A DNA stretch of 64,000 nucleotides from Burkholderia pseudomultivorans (GCF_001718415.1 NZ_CP013377.1:124001-188000); one strand, 5' to 3'; counted from the stretch's first letter, positions 1-10,354 are shown. The notes: generated by a model from the sequence alone, not told the origin. Numbers and translations are program-made.

Positions 1-674
1 TGCTGTTCGTCGACCGCGCCGAGTTCGTCGGCGAGGTGGCGGCCGAAGCGGGCAGCGAGCAGACGGCCGGCTTCGTCGCCGACCTCGAGACCTACGAAGG
101 CGCGCACGCGGCGATGGCGTTCGCCGCGCGCAGGTTCGGCGGCATCGACGTGCTGGTCAACGGCGTCGGCGGCGCGATCCGGATGCGTCCGTTCGCCGAG
201 TTCGAGCCGGCGCAGATCGACGCCGAGATCCGCCGCTCGCTGATGCCGACGCTGTACGCATGCCATGCGGTACTGCCGCATCTGCTCGCGCGCGGCGGCG
301 GCACCATCGTCAACGTGTCGTCGAACGCGACGCGCGGCATTCGCCGCGTGCCGTATTCGGCGGCCAAGGGCGGCGTCAACGCGCTCACGCAGGCGCTCGC
401 GATGGAGTACGGCGAGCACAACATCCGCGTGGTCGCGGCCGCGCCGGGCGGCACCAGCGCGCCGCCGCGCCGCGTGCCGCGCAATGCGGCCGGCGACAGC
501 GAGCAGGAGAAGGCGTGGATGAACGAGGCCGTGCGCCAGGTCACCGAATCGACCTTCTTCAAGCGCTACGGCACGCTCGACGAGCAGGTCGCGCCGATCG
601 TGTTCCTCGCGTCGGACGAAGCGAGCTACATCACGGGCGCGGTGCTGCCCGTCGCCGGCGGCGACAACGGCTGA
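1..674 (+). CDS. benD: cis-diol dehydrogenase of benzoate degradation, BenD-like SDR (5' truncated by window edge)
   Basis: Short-chain dehydrogenase whose N-terminus lies outside the window; the open frame starts at base 3 and shows 223 residues. The visible part carries the NVSS serine strand, the catalytic YSAAK (YxxxK) motif and a C-terminus ending in GGDNG, which fits BenD. BenD enzymes oxidise 1,6-dihydroxycyclohexa-2,4-diene-1-carboxylate to catechol with NAD+ in the cytoplasm. The Rossmann TGxxxGxG motif is missing only because of the edge. A RidA-like gene, an aromatic-acid MFS transporter and a BenM/CatM-type LysR follow, which supports a benzoate role; benABC would be expected just upstream. 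Another aromatic cis-diol dehydrogenase remains possible. Confidence 0.82.
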   Translation, partial: LFVDRAEFVGEVAAEAGSEQTAGFVADLETYEGAHAAMAFAARRFGGIDVLVNGVGGAIRMRPFAEFEPAQIDAEIRRSLMPTLYACHAVLPHLLARGGGTIVNVSSNATRGIRRVPYSAAKGGVNALTQALAMEYGEHNIRVVAAAPGGTSAPPRRVPRNAAGDSEQEKAWMNEAVRQVTESTFFKRYGTLDEQVAPIVFLASDEASYITGAVLPVAGGDNG

Positions 675-781
675 CGACGCGGGCGGCGCATGCGGGCGGC
701 CGCCGCGCCGCCTTCGTCCGTCGTCTGTCGTTCCGAGGCAGGACAATCTACCGGCGCGCGACGCCGGACCAGGAGACACGC

Positions 782-1180
782 ATGCATGAACGCAAGGCCA
801 TCGTCCCGCCGGGGATGGAAGCGGTGTACGAGAAGATCGGCTATGCGCCGGCGATCAGCGTCGGCGACACGATCTACGTGTCGGGCCAGATCGGCCGCGA
901 CCTGTCGATGCAACTGGTCGAGGGCCGCGAAGCGCAGATCGCGCAGGCGTTCGACAACCTCCGCTACGTGCTGGAGGCGGCCGGCGCATCGCTCGCGGAC
1001 GTCGTCGACCTGACGAGCTTTCACACCGACATGCGCGACCTGCCGCTGTTCATGCAGGTGCGCGACCGCTATTTCGACACGGATCCGAAGCCGGCCTGGA
1101 CGGCGGTCGGCGCGCACATGCTCGGCGGTGCGCCCGGCTATATCGTCGAAATCAAGGCGGTGGCGGTGCGGCGGGCATGA
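782..1180 (+). CDS. RidA/YjgF-family protein lacking the usual substrate arginine
   Basis: 132 residues spanning one complete Rid (YjgF/YER057c/UK114) domain. Canonical RidA hydrolyses reactive enamine/imine intermediates, and its conserved arginine near position 105 binds the substrate carboxylate. Here the corresponding stretch reads KPAWTAV, with Trp106 in the arginine position, so deaminase activity on amino-acid imines is doubtful and it may belong to a divergent Rid subgroup. The ATG follows a GGAGA ribosome site by about 6 bases. It lies 107 bases after benD and 49 before the MFS gene on the same strand, so it is probably co-transcribed with the benzoate genes. Family is clear, function is not. 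Confidence 0.85.
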   Translation: MHERKAIVPPGMEAVYEKIGYAPAISVGDTIYVSGQIGRDLSMQLVEGREAQIAQAFDNLRYVLEAAGASLADVVDLTSFHTDMRDLPLFMQVRDRYFDTDPKPAWTAVGAHMLGGAPGYIVEIKAVAVRRA

Positions 1181-1229
1181 CCGCCGCGTTCGTGCCGCCG
1201 TCGCGGCCCCGACCTGGAGACTCGCTCCG

Positions 1230-2576
1230 ATGACCCTTGCTTCTACCCGCTCGATTCCGGCGTTGATCGACGACGCGCCGCTGGGCGCGTTCCAGTTCCG
1301 CGTGCTCGCGCTGTGCGTGCTGATCGCGCTGCTCGACGGCTTCGACACGCAGGCCATCGCGTTCACCGGTCCCGCGATTCTCGCCTGGTTCAGGCTGCCG
1401 GCCGGCGCGCTGGCGCCGATCCTGACCGCGGGAATCGTCGGCATGACGATCGGCGCGATGACGCTCGGCCTCGTCGGCGACCGCATCGGACGACGGCCCG
1501 CGATCATGATCGGGCTCGCGCTGTTCGGCACGGCGACGCTCGCGACGTCGTGGGCGAGCGAGCCGGCGCAGATACTCGCGCTGCGCTTCGTTGCCGGGCT
1601 CGGCATGGGCGGATGCACGCCGGTGCTGCTCGCGCTCGCCGCCGAATACTGCCCGGCGCGTGTGCGCGGCGCGGTGATGACCGGCGTGCTGCTCGGCCTG
1701 CCTGCCGGTGCCATGCTGGGCGGCCTGCTCGCCGCGCGCATGCTGCCGGCGATTGGCTGGCAGGGCATCTTCGTGGTGGGCGGCGGCGTGCCGCTCGTCG
1801 TGCTGGCGGTTGTCGCGCTGCTGCTGCCGGAATCGCTGTTCTATCAGGCGTCGCGCGGCGATGCGCGGGCGCAGCAACGCGTGCGCGCGACGCTGTCGAG
1901 GATCGTTGCGCAGCCGTTGCCGGCCGATGCGCGGTTCGCCGTGCCCGACGAGGCGAGCGCGAAGGCGAGCGTCGGCGCGCTGTTCCGCGATGGCTATGCG
2001 GGCAGGACGCTCGGCATCTGGGCGATCTACTTGCTCAACTGGATCGCATGGTTCATGCTGCTGTCGTGGCTGCCGACCGTGCTGAAGGCGGCGGGGCTGA
2101 GCGCGCAGCAGGCGCCGCTCGGCACCGTGATCGTCAACGCCGTCTTCATCGTGTGCGCGATCCCGCTGTCGATCGTGCTGCCGCGCGTGAATACGCGGAA
2201 CCTGCTGTGCGCGATGTTCGCGTTCGGCATCGTCATCGCGGTGGGCCTCGGCCAGGCCGGCACGAACTGGACCCTCGTGTTCGTGCTCGTCGGCGCGGCC
2301 GGTTTCGGCATCGGCGGCCAGCAGATCGCGCTGAATTATCTGGTCGTCGGCGCGTATCCGACCGCGTTGCGCGCGACCGCGACCGGCTGGGCGATCGGCA
2401 TGGGGCGCGCGGGCGCGATTGCCGGATCGGCGATCGGCGGCACGTTCCTCGCGTGGGGCGGCCCGTCGGGCTTCTTCATCGCACTGGCGGTGCCGCTCGC
2501 CGGCGCCGCGCTCGCGGCGTTCAGCCTGCGCGCGCATCGCACCGCCGGGCCGGAAGTGGCGGCGGCGCCCCGCTGA
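1230..2576 (+). CDS. MFS aromatic acid:H+ symporter (BenK/PcaK type)
   Basis: 448 residues, about twelve hydrophobic segments, typical length for the AAHS subfamily. The diagnostic DGFD motif in the first membrane helix (residues 36-39) is the acidic pair needed for proton-coupled uptake of benzoate, 4-hydroxybenzoate and similar acids. The GDRIGRRP loop between helices 2 and 3 is the standard MFS signature. A longer in-frame start exists at 1128, but ATG 1230 is preceded by GGAGA and matches family N-termini. Downstream of benD and the Rid gene, it probably imports the benzoate consumed by that pathway. The exact substrate cannot be read from sequence. Confidence 0.85.
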   Translation: MTLASTRSIPALIDDAPLGAFQFRVLALCVLIALLDGFDTQAIAFTGPAILAWFRLPAGALAPILTAGIVGMTIGAMTLGLVGDRIGRRPAIMIGLALFGTATLATSWASEPAQILALRFVAGLGMGGCTPVLLALAAEYCPARVRGAVMTGVLLGLPAGAMLGGLLAARMLPAIGWQGIFVVGGGVPLVVLAVVALLLPESLFYQASRGDARAQQRVRATLSRIVAQPLPADARFAVPDEASAKASVGALFRDGYAGRTLGIWAIYLLNWIAWFMLLSWLPTVLKAAGLSAQQAPLGTVIVNAVFIVCAIPLSIVLPRVNTRNLLCAMFAFGIVIAVGLGQAGTNWTLVFVLVGAAGFGIGGQQIALNYLVVGAYPTALRATATGWAIGMGRAGAIAGSAIGGTFLAWGGPSGFFIALAVPLAGAALAAFSLRAHRTAGPEVAAAPR

Positions 2577-2590
2577 GCCCGTGCGTCGCG

Positions 2591-2616
2591 GGCCGACTCG
2601 CCGGTGGCGGTCGGCT
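2591..2616. terminator. hairpin between convergent MFS and LysR genes
   Basis: GCCGAC (2592-2597) and CGCC pair with GGCG and GTCGGC (2606-2615) around a GGT loop, with one bulged T. It sits in the 39-base gap between two converging stop codons. There is no long T run, so strength is uncertain. Confidence 0.45.
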
Positions 2617-3554
2617 CAGTCCTTCGCGGGCGGGCTATCGGGTTCGGACGGCGGCAGGTATTCCATGCCGTGCTCGACGTACAGGTCGTAGATGAGCTGC
2701 AGCATGCGCTCGAGGTCTTCGGACTGGTCGAGCATGCGCATGCTCATGATGATCGGCGACACGAGCTTCGCGTCGTCGAGATCCTTGTACTCGATATCGT
2801 CGCGCTTCAGCCCGTAGACGCTCTTCGGCACGATCGACACGCCTTCGCCTGCTGCGACGAGGCCGAGCGCGATCTGCAGCTCGCGCGTTTCCAGCACGCG
2901 CGCCGGCTTCAGCGAGCGATCGTGAAAGGCGGCCAGCACCTGGTCCGCATAGCTCGGGCGCGGCGCCTTCGGGAAGATGATCAGCGTTTCCTTCAGCAGG
3001 TCGTGCAGCGACACGACCGCTTTCGCCGCGCACAGCGGATGGCCGAGCGGCAGCGCGGCAATCAGCTGCTCCTCGCGCAGCACCACGCGCCGAATGCTCG
3101 GATCTTCGAGACGGATGCGGCCGAAGCCGACGTCGATGCGACCTTCCTTCAGCGCCTTGATCTGATCCATCGTCGACATCTCGTGCAGGCTCAGCTCGAC
3201 TTCCGCGTACTTCTGGCGATACCGGCGAATGATCTTCGGCAGCATGCCGTACAGCGTCGAGCCGACGAAGCCGACCGACAGGCTGCGTTCGATCTTGCCG
3301 ACGCGACGCGTCATCGATTCGAGTTCGGCTGTCTGCGCGAGCAGCTGCGCTGCATGCTGATAGAAGAAGCGCCCGGTTTCGGTCAGCTTCAGCGGGCGCG
3401 AGTTGCGTTCGAACAGCTGGACGTCGAGCATCTGCTCGAGCTGCTGGATCTGGCGGCTCAGCGGCGGTTGCGCGATATGCAGCCGCTGCGCGGCGCGGGT
3501 GAAGCTGCGCTCTTCGGCGACAGCCACGAAATAGCGCAGATGGCGTAACTCCAT
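2616..3554 (-). CDS. LysR-type regulator, BenM/CatM/CatR group
   Basis: 312 residues, normal LysR length. Residues 1-60 form the winged helix-turn-helix (MELRHLRYFVAVAEERSFTR start, then AQPPLSRQIQQLE). Residues about 90-300 form the effector-binding domain, opening with VGFVGSTLYGMLP, the form seen in regulators of catechol and benzoate operons that sense muconate and benzoate. It converges on the transporter gene, so its target promoter is probably upstream of benABCD, outside this window. It lies 152 bases downstream of hmp on the same strand, and its own promoter is likely in that gap. benM or catR cannot be told apart here. Confidence 0.85.
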   Translation of the reverse strand: MELRHLRYFVAVAEERSFTRAAQRLHIAQPPLSRQIQQLEQMLDVQLFERNSRPLKLTETGRFFYQHAAQLLAQTAELESMTRRVGKIERSLSVGFVGSTLYGMLPKIIRRYRQKYAEVELSLHEMSTMDQIKALKEGRIDVGFGRIRLEDPSIRRVVLREEQLIAALPLGHPLCAAKAVVSLHDLLKETLIIFPKAPRPSYADQVLAAFHDRSLKPARVLETRELQIALGLVAAGEGVSIVPKSVYGLKRDDIEYKDLDDAKLVSPIIMSMRMLDQSEDLERMLQLIYDLYVEHGMEYLPPSEPDSPPAKD

Positions 3555-3706
3555 GTTTCCTGCCGTCGAAGGGTGGGCTGCAGCGAAGCCGCTGTGGGGC
3601 GATGCGTCGAATGAGCGCGTATTTTACTGTACTGCGAAGCTTTTGCGGCGACCAGCGTCGCTGTGCGAGCACGATCGTCGCGGCGCAGCCGGCCCGCTGC
3701 GCGCGC

Positions 3707-5321
<1,615 letters not shown>

Positions 5322-6032
5322 ATGGAACTGATGCCGATCGAACTGCAGTGGCACGACGTCCTCGTCCGGATCGTGCTGGCGCTCGTCGCGGGCGGGCTGG
5401 TCGGCCTCGACCGCAGCGAATCCGGCAAGACGGCCGGACTGCGCACGACGATCCTCGTCTGTCTCGCCGCATGCCTGTCGATGCTCCAGGTCAATGCGCT
5501 GCTGCTGCAGGCGGGCAAGCCGGAGGGCGCGTTCTCGGTGCTCGACCTGATGCGGCTGCCGCTCGGCATCCTGACCGGGATGGGCTTCATCGGCGGCGGC
5601 GCGATCCTGCATCGCGACGGCCTGGTGTCCGGCGTCACCACGGCCGCGACGCTGTGGTTCGTCACCGTCATCGGACTCTGCATCGGCGGCGGCCAGTTGT
5701 GGCTCGGCACGCTCGGGCTGGTGCTCGCGCTGCTGGTCGTCTGGCCGCTGCGATGGGTCGAGCAGCGTCTGCGGCGCGTCAGGACCGCGCTCGTGAAGGT
5801 CGAGTTTCCGCTCGGCTCGGCGGCGCGCGAACAGCTGGCCGCGAAGCTGCACGACGCGGGTTTCACGTGCCGGACGCGGAGCTTTTGCGAAACGGCGGCG
5901 CGCGCGGTGCGCGAGGAAGAGCTGCTCGTGCAGTGGCGCGAAGCGGCCGACACCGACCTGAAGCTGAAACAGCTGATGCGGGTCGTCGAGTCGGCCGGCC
6001 TGACGTCGGTCCGCTGCTCCGAGGAAAACTGA
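5322..6032 (+). CDS. MgtC/SapB-family inner-membrane protein
   Basis: 236 residues. The N-terminal two-thirds has about four to five membrane helices with the family hallmarks [18 protein letters not shown] and [11 protein letters not shown]. The C-terminal 75 residues form a soluble domain resembling the ACT-like tail of MgtC proteins. MgtC proteins affect Mg2+-limited and intracellular growth, partly through control of ATP synthase; they are not proven transporters. ATG 5322 lies 5 bases after a GGGAGG ribosome site. The next gene, for a CBS protein, begins 71 bases downstream on the same strand. No upstream Mg2+ leader element was recognised. Confidence 0.85.
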   Translation: MELMPIELQWHDVLVRIVLALVAGGLVGLDRSESGKTAGLRTTILVCLAACLSMLQVNALLLQAGKPEGAFSVLDLMRLPLGILTGMGFIGGGAILHRDGLVSGVTTAATLWFVTVIGLCIGGGQLWLGTLGLVLALLVVWPLRWVEQRLRRVRTALVKVEFPLGSAAREQLAAKLHDAGFTCRTRSFCETAARAVREEELLVQWREAADTDLKLKQLMRVVESAGLTSVRCSEEN

Positions 6033-6103
6033 CCGGCGCGGCGGCCGGAACGCGCGATGCTCGTGCAGCAGGCCGCGATGGGCGGCTGACCAAGGAGCGA
6101 AAC

Positions 6104-6529
6104 ATGACATGTGTATCGGAAGTGATGACGCGCGACGCCGCGACCATCGGCCCGACGCAGAGCCTGCGCGAGGCGGCGAAGCTGATGAGCGAGCTGAACG
6201 TCGGCGCGCTGCCCGTCTGCGACGGCACCCGGCTGATCGGCATGCTGACGGATAGGGACATCGTCGTGCGTGCGGTGTCGATGGGCGTGCCGCCCGACGA
6301 GCGTGTCGAGGGCGTCGTCAGCGGACCCGCGAACTGGTGTTACGAGGACGACGACATTTCGGCGGTGCAGAAGAAGATGGAAGACGCGCAGATTCGCCGC
6401 GTCCCGGTGGTGGACCGGCAGAAGCGGCTGGTCGGCATCGTCGCGCTCGGCGACCTCGCCACTGCCGCGGACGGCGGGATGTCGTCGACGCTCGGCGCGG
6501 TGTCGGCGCCGTCGCGGCCGGATCGCTGA
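6104..6529 (+). CDS. CBS-domain pair protein
   Basis: 141 residues made almost entirely of two CBS motifs (about 5-60 and 72-130), with [13 protein letters not shown] and [11 protein letters not shown] as the repeated cores. Such stand-alone Bateman modules bind adenine nucleotides and regulate partner proteins. A strong ribosome site (AAGGAG) sits 7 bases before the ATG. The gene lies between the MgtC-like gene and a DUF2934 gene on one strand, a common stress-associated grouping. The partner and ligand are unknown. Confidence 0.88.
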   Translation: MTCVSEVMTRDAATIGPTQSLREAAKLMSELNVGALPVCDGTRLIGMLTDRDIVVRAVSMGVPPDERVEGVVSGPANWCYEDDDISAVQKKMEDAQIRRVPVVDRQKRLVGIVALGDLATAADGGMSSTLGAVSAPSRPDR

Positions 6530-6555
6530 TCGTTATGGCAAACAAGGAGAACCTC

Positions 6556-6825
6556 ATGAACGAAGACAGGGAAACGCAGATCCGCGAGCGCGCGTACCGC
6601 TTGTGGCAGGCGGACGGCGAGCCGGACGGCCGGGCCGACGAATACTGGCAGCGCGCCGAGCGGCAGCTCGATGCGCAGGGCGACGGCGCGGACGCCCTCG
6701 CCGAGCCGGCGGCGGAAGTGCCCGCCGATCAGTCCGCGAAGCGCCGCATCCCGGGCGAGCCGCTGCAGGACATCGACGCCGTGCCGGCCAGCGAGGCTGC
6801 GCGCGAGAAGCGGCGCACGCGGTGA
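6556..6825 (+). CDS. DUF2934 small protein
   Basis: 89 residues. The first 35 carry the DUF2934 signature (RERAYRLWQADGEPDGRADE, followed by YW and an acidic/basic helix). The rest is low-complexity and charged, ending in a basic tail EKRRTR. ATG 6556 follows AAGGAGAAC closely. It is 26 bases after the CBS gene, so probably the same transcript. DUF2934 has no established function. Confidence 0.8.
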   Translation: MNEDRETQIRERAYRLWQADGEPDGRADEYWQRAERQLDAQGDGADALAEPAAEVPADQSAKRRIPGEPLQDIDAVPASEAAREKRRTR

Positions 6826-6874
6826 ACCGCGGCGAGTGGCGAGCCGGTAAAGCGATGCGCGCGTGCGCGACCGG

Positions 6875-7012
6875 CTAGCCGTCCTCGCCCACCTCGACGG
6901 GATCCGGCAGGTCGGGCAACTCGTCGTGACGCGTGTCGTCGCGTTCCGGCGACGGCAGGTCCGGCATGGCGGTCGTGTCGTCGTCGTTCGGTGTCGGGTG
7001 GGTCGCGCTCAT
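6875..7012 (-). CDS. small acidic hypothetical protein (45 aa)
   Basis: 45 residues rich in Asp, Glu and Pro, with no recognisable domain. I support it because ATG 7012 is preceded at ideal spacing by GAGGAGG, a near-perfect ribosome site. The frame is open further upstream, but that extension has no ribosome site and looks like chance. It converges on the DUF2934 gene. Function unknown. Confidence 0.55.
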   Translation of the reverse strand: MSATHPTPNDDDTTAMPDLPSPERDDTRHDELPDLPDPVEVGEDG

Positions 7013-7074
7013 GATCGTCCTCCTCGGTGTCGAAAGGGCGCCGGCGCGCAGCCGGCATGCAGTCGTCGAGCATT

Positions 7075-7106
7075 GCGCGTGCCGCGCTCGGCGCGTGCCG
7101 CGCTCG
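7075..7106. repeat. two perfect tandem 16-bp repeats
   Basis: GCGCGTGCCGCGCTCG occurs at 7075-7090 and 7091-7106, followed by a partial third copy. It lies in the 296-base gap upstream of both the small acidic gene and the SDR gene. Probably slipped-strand duplication in GC-rich DNA. Confidence 0.8.
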
Positions 7107-7308
7107 GCGCGCGGCGCGCCCGGCGGCGTTGCGACGCGCATGGACGCGGGTGTGCCGGATGACGCGCCGCTTGTAATTTGTGGAGCGGATGCGTCGGCCG
7201 GCGTGCCGGCGGGGCACTCCGACGGCGGCATATCGCTTGCTGCGGCGGGATCGTCGGCCGCATCGGCGCGTCTCGTTTTCATTCCCCCTACACGTACCGG
7301 AGTCCATC

Positions 7309-8313
7309 ATGTCGTCAGACGAAGTTTCCGAATCCCGTCGCAAGTGGATGCAAGGCACGACGGCCGGACTGGTCGCCAGCGTCGCGCTGCCGACGATCGC
7401 GCAGACGGGCGGGCCGCCCGACGCGGGCGACACGGCGCCGCGCGATCCGCGCCCGCTCTATCCGCATGCGCCGTTTCCGCAGCAGCAGCAGCCATGGCCG
7501 GGTCTCGCGGGCCGCATGACGCCGCGTCCCGATCACGGCGAGCGCAGCTATCGCGGCAGCGGGCGGCTCGACGGCCGCAAGGCGCTGATCACGGGCGGCG
7601 ACTCGGGCATCGGCCGCGCGGTGGCGATCGCGTTCGCCAGGGAAGGCGCGGACGTCGCGATCGTCTATCTGCCCGACGAAGAACCCGATGCGCGCGAAGT
7701 CGTGGAGCTCATTCGCAGCGCGGGGCGCAAGGCCGTGCCGCTGGCCGTCGACATTCGCAGCGAAGGCGCGTGCAACGGGCTGGTGGAGCGTGCTGTGGCC
7801 GGGCTCGGCGGGCTCGACATTCTCGTGAACAACGCGGGCCGTCAGCAGAGTCACGACTCGATCCTCGACATCAGTACGGAGCAGTTCGACTGGACGCTGC
7901 GCACCAACCTGTACGCGATGTTCTGGATCACGCGGGCCGCCATTCCGCACATGCCGCCCGGTTCGGCGATCGTCAACACGACCTCGGTCAATGCGTACGA
8001 ACCGTCGGCGAACCTGCTCGACTACGCGATGACGAAAGCCGCGATCGCCAATTTCTCGAAGGGGCTCGCGAAGCAGATGATCAAGCGCGGGATCCGCGTC
8101 AACGGCGTCGCGCCGGGGCCATTCTGGACGCCGCTGCAGGTCAGCGGCGGACAGACCACGCACAACGTCGAGACGTTCGGCGAGCAGGTGCCGATGGGGC
8201 GGCCGGGGCAACCGGCCGAGATCGCGTCGATCTATGTCGAGCTGGCGTCGTCGCGCGCGAGCTACGTGACGGGACAGATCTATGGGGTGTCGGGCGGGGC
8301 GGGGCAGCCTTAG
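7309..8313 (+). CDS. SDR oxidoreductase with twin-arginine leader (YhdF/YghA-like)
   Basis: 334 residues. Residues 8-32 form a Tat-type leader (SRRKWMQGTT then a hydrophobic stretch ending near AQT). A proline-rich linker follows, then a classical SDR domain from about residue 85 with TGGDSGIG for NAD(P), NNAG, and the catalytic YAMTK motif. The closest architecture is the stress-associated SDRs with an N-terminal extension (YghA, YhdF, GsiD groups). The reaction is probably reduction of a small aldehyde or ketone. A Tat signal on an SDR is odd, because the cofactor pool is cytoplasmic; the leader may be vestigial or the enzyme may be exported loaded. Confidence 0.85.
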   Translation: MSSDEVSESRRKWMQGTTAGLVASVALPTIAQTGGPPDAGDTAPRDPRPLYPHAPFPQQQQPWPGLAGRMTPRPDHGERSYRGSGRLDGRKALITGGDSGIGRAVAIAFAREGADVAIVYLPDEEPDAREVVELIRSAGRKAVPLAVDIRSEGACNGLVERAVAGLGGLDILVNNAGRQQSHDSILDISTEQFDWTLRTNLYAMFWITRAAIPHMPPGSAIVNTTSVNAYEPSANLLDYAMTKAAIANFSKGLAKQMIKRGIRVNGVAPGPFWTPLQVSGGQTTHNVETFGEQVPMGRPGQPAEIASIYVELASSRASYVTGQIYGVSGGAGQP

Positions 8314-8405
8314 GCGGATCGCGGGGGTGGAGGGCGGGAAAGGGGGCTTGCCCCTTTCTCGAACGGGAAGATGAGGCAGAAGGCGGGAGCGGCGCGACCG
8401 GGTTT

Positions 8406-8444
8406 GCGGGACGCGATGCGGAATCTGTCCGGATCGCGTCCCGC
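8406..8444. terminator. long GC hairpin between convergent genes
   Basis: GCGGGACGCGAT (8406-8417) pairs with ATCGCGTCCCGC (8433-8444), and CGGA/TCCG extends it around a 5-base loop, with one mismatch. It sits between the converging SDR and decarboxylase genes and probably ends both transcripts. A smaller AAAGGGG/CCCCTTT hairpin lies at 8339-8357. Confidence 0.6.
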
Positions 8445-8482
8445 GGCCAGTTTCCCGATTCACCCGTTCTCGAGCGGTCCGC

Positions 8483-8884
8483 TTATTTCAATGCTCCTTC
8501 GGCTACCAGCACTTCATGTGCGGCCTTGAACGCGCTCAAGCCATGCGGAATACCCGAATAAGCGGTCGCATGCAGCAGCGTCGCTTTGATCTCGTCGACG
8601 CTCACGCCGTTGTTGAGTGCGCCCTTCACGTGCAGCTTCAGTTCGTTCGTATGGCCGCCGGCAGTCAGCATCGCGAGGTTCAGCAGGCTGCGCGTCTTGC
8701 GGTCGAGCGTGTCGTCGCCCCATGCCCATCCCCACGCCCACGCGGTGGTGGCGCGCTGGAACGCCATCATGAAGGCATCGGCTTTCTCCATCGATGCATC
8801 GACATATTCGGGGCCGAGCACTTCGCGGCGGATCGGCAAGCCTTTCTGAAACAGCGCGTCGTCTTCATTCATGATCGATTCCAT
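8483..8884 (-). CDS. carboxymuconolactone decarboxylase-family protein
   Basis: 133 residues from ATG 8884, or 129 from ATG 8872; ribosome sites do not decide. A single CMD domain resembles PcaC (RSLLNLAMLTAGGHTNELKL, then GVSVDEIKATLLHATAYSGIP). The AhpD-type CxxC pair is absent, so it is not a peroxidase. PcaC decarboxylates gamma-carboxymuconolactone, but no other beta-ketoadipate gene is near. As the last gene of a leftward operon with monooxygenase, hydrolase and permease genes, it may decarboxylate or isomerise an intermediate of that unknown pathway. Only 2 to 14 bases separate it from the permease gene. Confidence 0.82.
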   Translation of the reverse strand: MESIMNEDDALFQKGLPIRREVLGPEYVDASMEKADAFMMAFQRATTAWAWGWAWGDDTLDRKTRSLLNLAMLTAGGHTNELKLHVKGALNNGVSVDEIKATLLHATAYSGIPHGLSAFKAAHEVLVAEGALK

Positions 8885-8886
8885 CG

Positions 8887-10299
8887 TTAATCCAGAGCGC
8901 CGGCGCCGGCCGGGCACTGGTTGCGGGAGCGCGAACCGTCCTTCGAAGCGAACAGGTAGCACACCAGTGCGGTGGCGGCGAGGCCCACCATCCATGACAC
9001 GTCTGCGCCGCCGGCAATCGACGCCCAAGGGCCATGGAAGAAGCTCTCCTCCATGAACGGCACCTGCACCGCAATCCCGAACACGTAGATCGCGATCGCC
9101 CTGACGTTGAACGCACCGTACACGCCGCCGTTGCTGCCGACGATTTCCGCGACCCGGTAATGGCGGTTATTGACGAGATAGAAGTCGATCAGGTTGATCG
9201 CGATCCACGGCGCCAGCACGATGCGCAGCGCGAAAATTGCGTTCAGGAAGATCGCGATGAAGTTGCTCGACGCCCACAGCGCGGTCGCGGTCGACGCCAC
9301 CAGCAGCACCGCCGACACGGCGACGCGCACGTTGCGCCCCGGCACCCAGTGCGGGCGGAACGTCTGCGCGGCGGTGATGAACGACAGCACCGCGCCGTAC
9401 AGGTTCATCCCGTTGTGGCCGATGATGTTGACGAGAAACAGGAAGATCAGCACGTAGCCGAACGCGCCGGTCTGCTCGCGGACCGCCTGCATCGCGTCGA
9501 TCGAATGTCCGGTGCTGACTGCGAGCACGCCGAACAGGAATGCGAAGATCGTGCCCAGCGACGTGCCGAAATACGTGTATGCGAACGTCTTCCCGAACCC
9601 GGCGGCGGTCGGCAGATAGCGTGAGTAGTCGGACGTATAGGGCGCGAAGCTGATCTGCCAGACCGCGCACAGTCCGAACATCGCGAACCAGTTCGCGAAA
9701 TCGAAATGCCCGCGCTCGAAGATCCGTGCATCGAGCGCCGGCGCCATCAGCGCGATGCCGATCAGCAGGGCGCCGCCCATGAACCACGCGCCGATCTTGT
9801 TGAAGCGATGAATGAAGTGGCAGCCGATCACGCCCACCAGCGTCGCGAGCACCGCGCCGACGACGGTCGCGGCGGGTACGGGTATCGTCGGCATGGCGGT
9901 GTGCAGTGTTTTGCCCGCGAGAATGATGTTCGACACGAAGAAGCCGAGGTAGATCAGCGTGGTGAACCCGACCACGAGCAGCGAGCCGTAGCGGCCGAAC
10001 TGGGCGCGGCTCTGGATCATCTGCGGCACGCCGACGAGCGGCCCCTGCGCGGAAGTGAGCGCGTGGAAGATCGCGCCGAAGAATTGCCCGGCTGCGATCG
10101 CGAGAATCGCGCTGGTCAGATCGAGATGAAATACCAGAACCGACGTGGCGCCCGAGATCACGGCCAGCGGTGCGACGTTCGTGCAGAACCACAGGGTGAA
10201 GAGGTCGGCCGGCTTGCCGTGTCGTGCCTCCGGCGGAACATATTCGATCGAGTTGCTTTCGATGGCGAGAACGCCGCCGTCGCTGTCCTGCTTTGTCAT
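8887..10299 (-). CDS. NCS1-family permease (nucleobase/cation symporter type)
   Basis: 470 residues, about twelve membrane helices, typical of the cytosine/purine/uracil/thiamine/allantoin permease family. Family stretches include ATSVLVFHLDLTSAI, GPLVGVPQMIQSRAQFG and WQISFAPYTSDYSRYLP. NCS1 carriers import nitrogen heterocycles and related compounds with Na+ or H+. It follows the aldehyde dehydrogenase gene after 98 bases holding a strong hairpin. Together with the ABC importer on the other arm, it gives this island two uptake systems, which suggests that the substrate or a close analogue is a small N-containing ring compound. This is inference. Confidence 0.88.
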   Translation of the reverse strand: MTKQDSDGGVLAIESNSIEYVPPEARHGKPADLFTLWFCTNVAPLAVISGATSVLVFHLDLTSAILAIAAGQFFGAIFHALTSAQGPLVGVPQMIQSRAQFGRYGSLLVVGFTTLIYLGFFVSNIILAGKTLHTAMPTIPVPAATVVGAVLATLVGVIGCHFIHRFNKIGAWFMGGALLIGIALMAPALDARIFERGHFDFANWFAMFGLCAVWQISFAPYTSDYSRYLPTAAGFGKTFAYTYFGTSLGTIFAFLFGVLAVSTGHSIDAMQAVREQTGAFGYVLIFLFLVNIIGHNGMNLYGAVLSFITAAQTFRPHWVPGRNVRVAVSAVLLVASTATALWASSNFIAIFLNAIFALRIVLAPWIAINLIDFYLVNNRHYRVAEIVGSNGGVYGAFNVRAIAIYVFGIAVQVPFMEESFFHGPWASIAGGADVSWMVGLAATALVCYLFASKDGSRSRNQCPAGAGALD

Positions 10300-10321
10300 G
10301 CTGTCTCCATCGTTATTGCCG

Positions 10322-10354
10322 GACCAAGCTGCGCCGCGCGCGCGCAGCTTGGTC
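10322..10354 (-). terminator. perfect 13-bp hairpin between ALDH and permease genes
   Basis: GACCAAGCTGCGC (10322-10334) is fully complementary to 10342-10354 around a 7-base GC loop. No T run follows on either strand. It may attenuate transcription into the permease gene, or protect the 3' end of the upstream enzyme mRNA. Confidence 0.6.
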
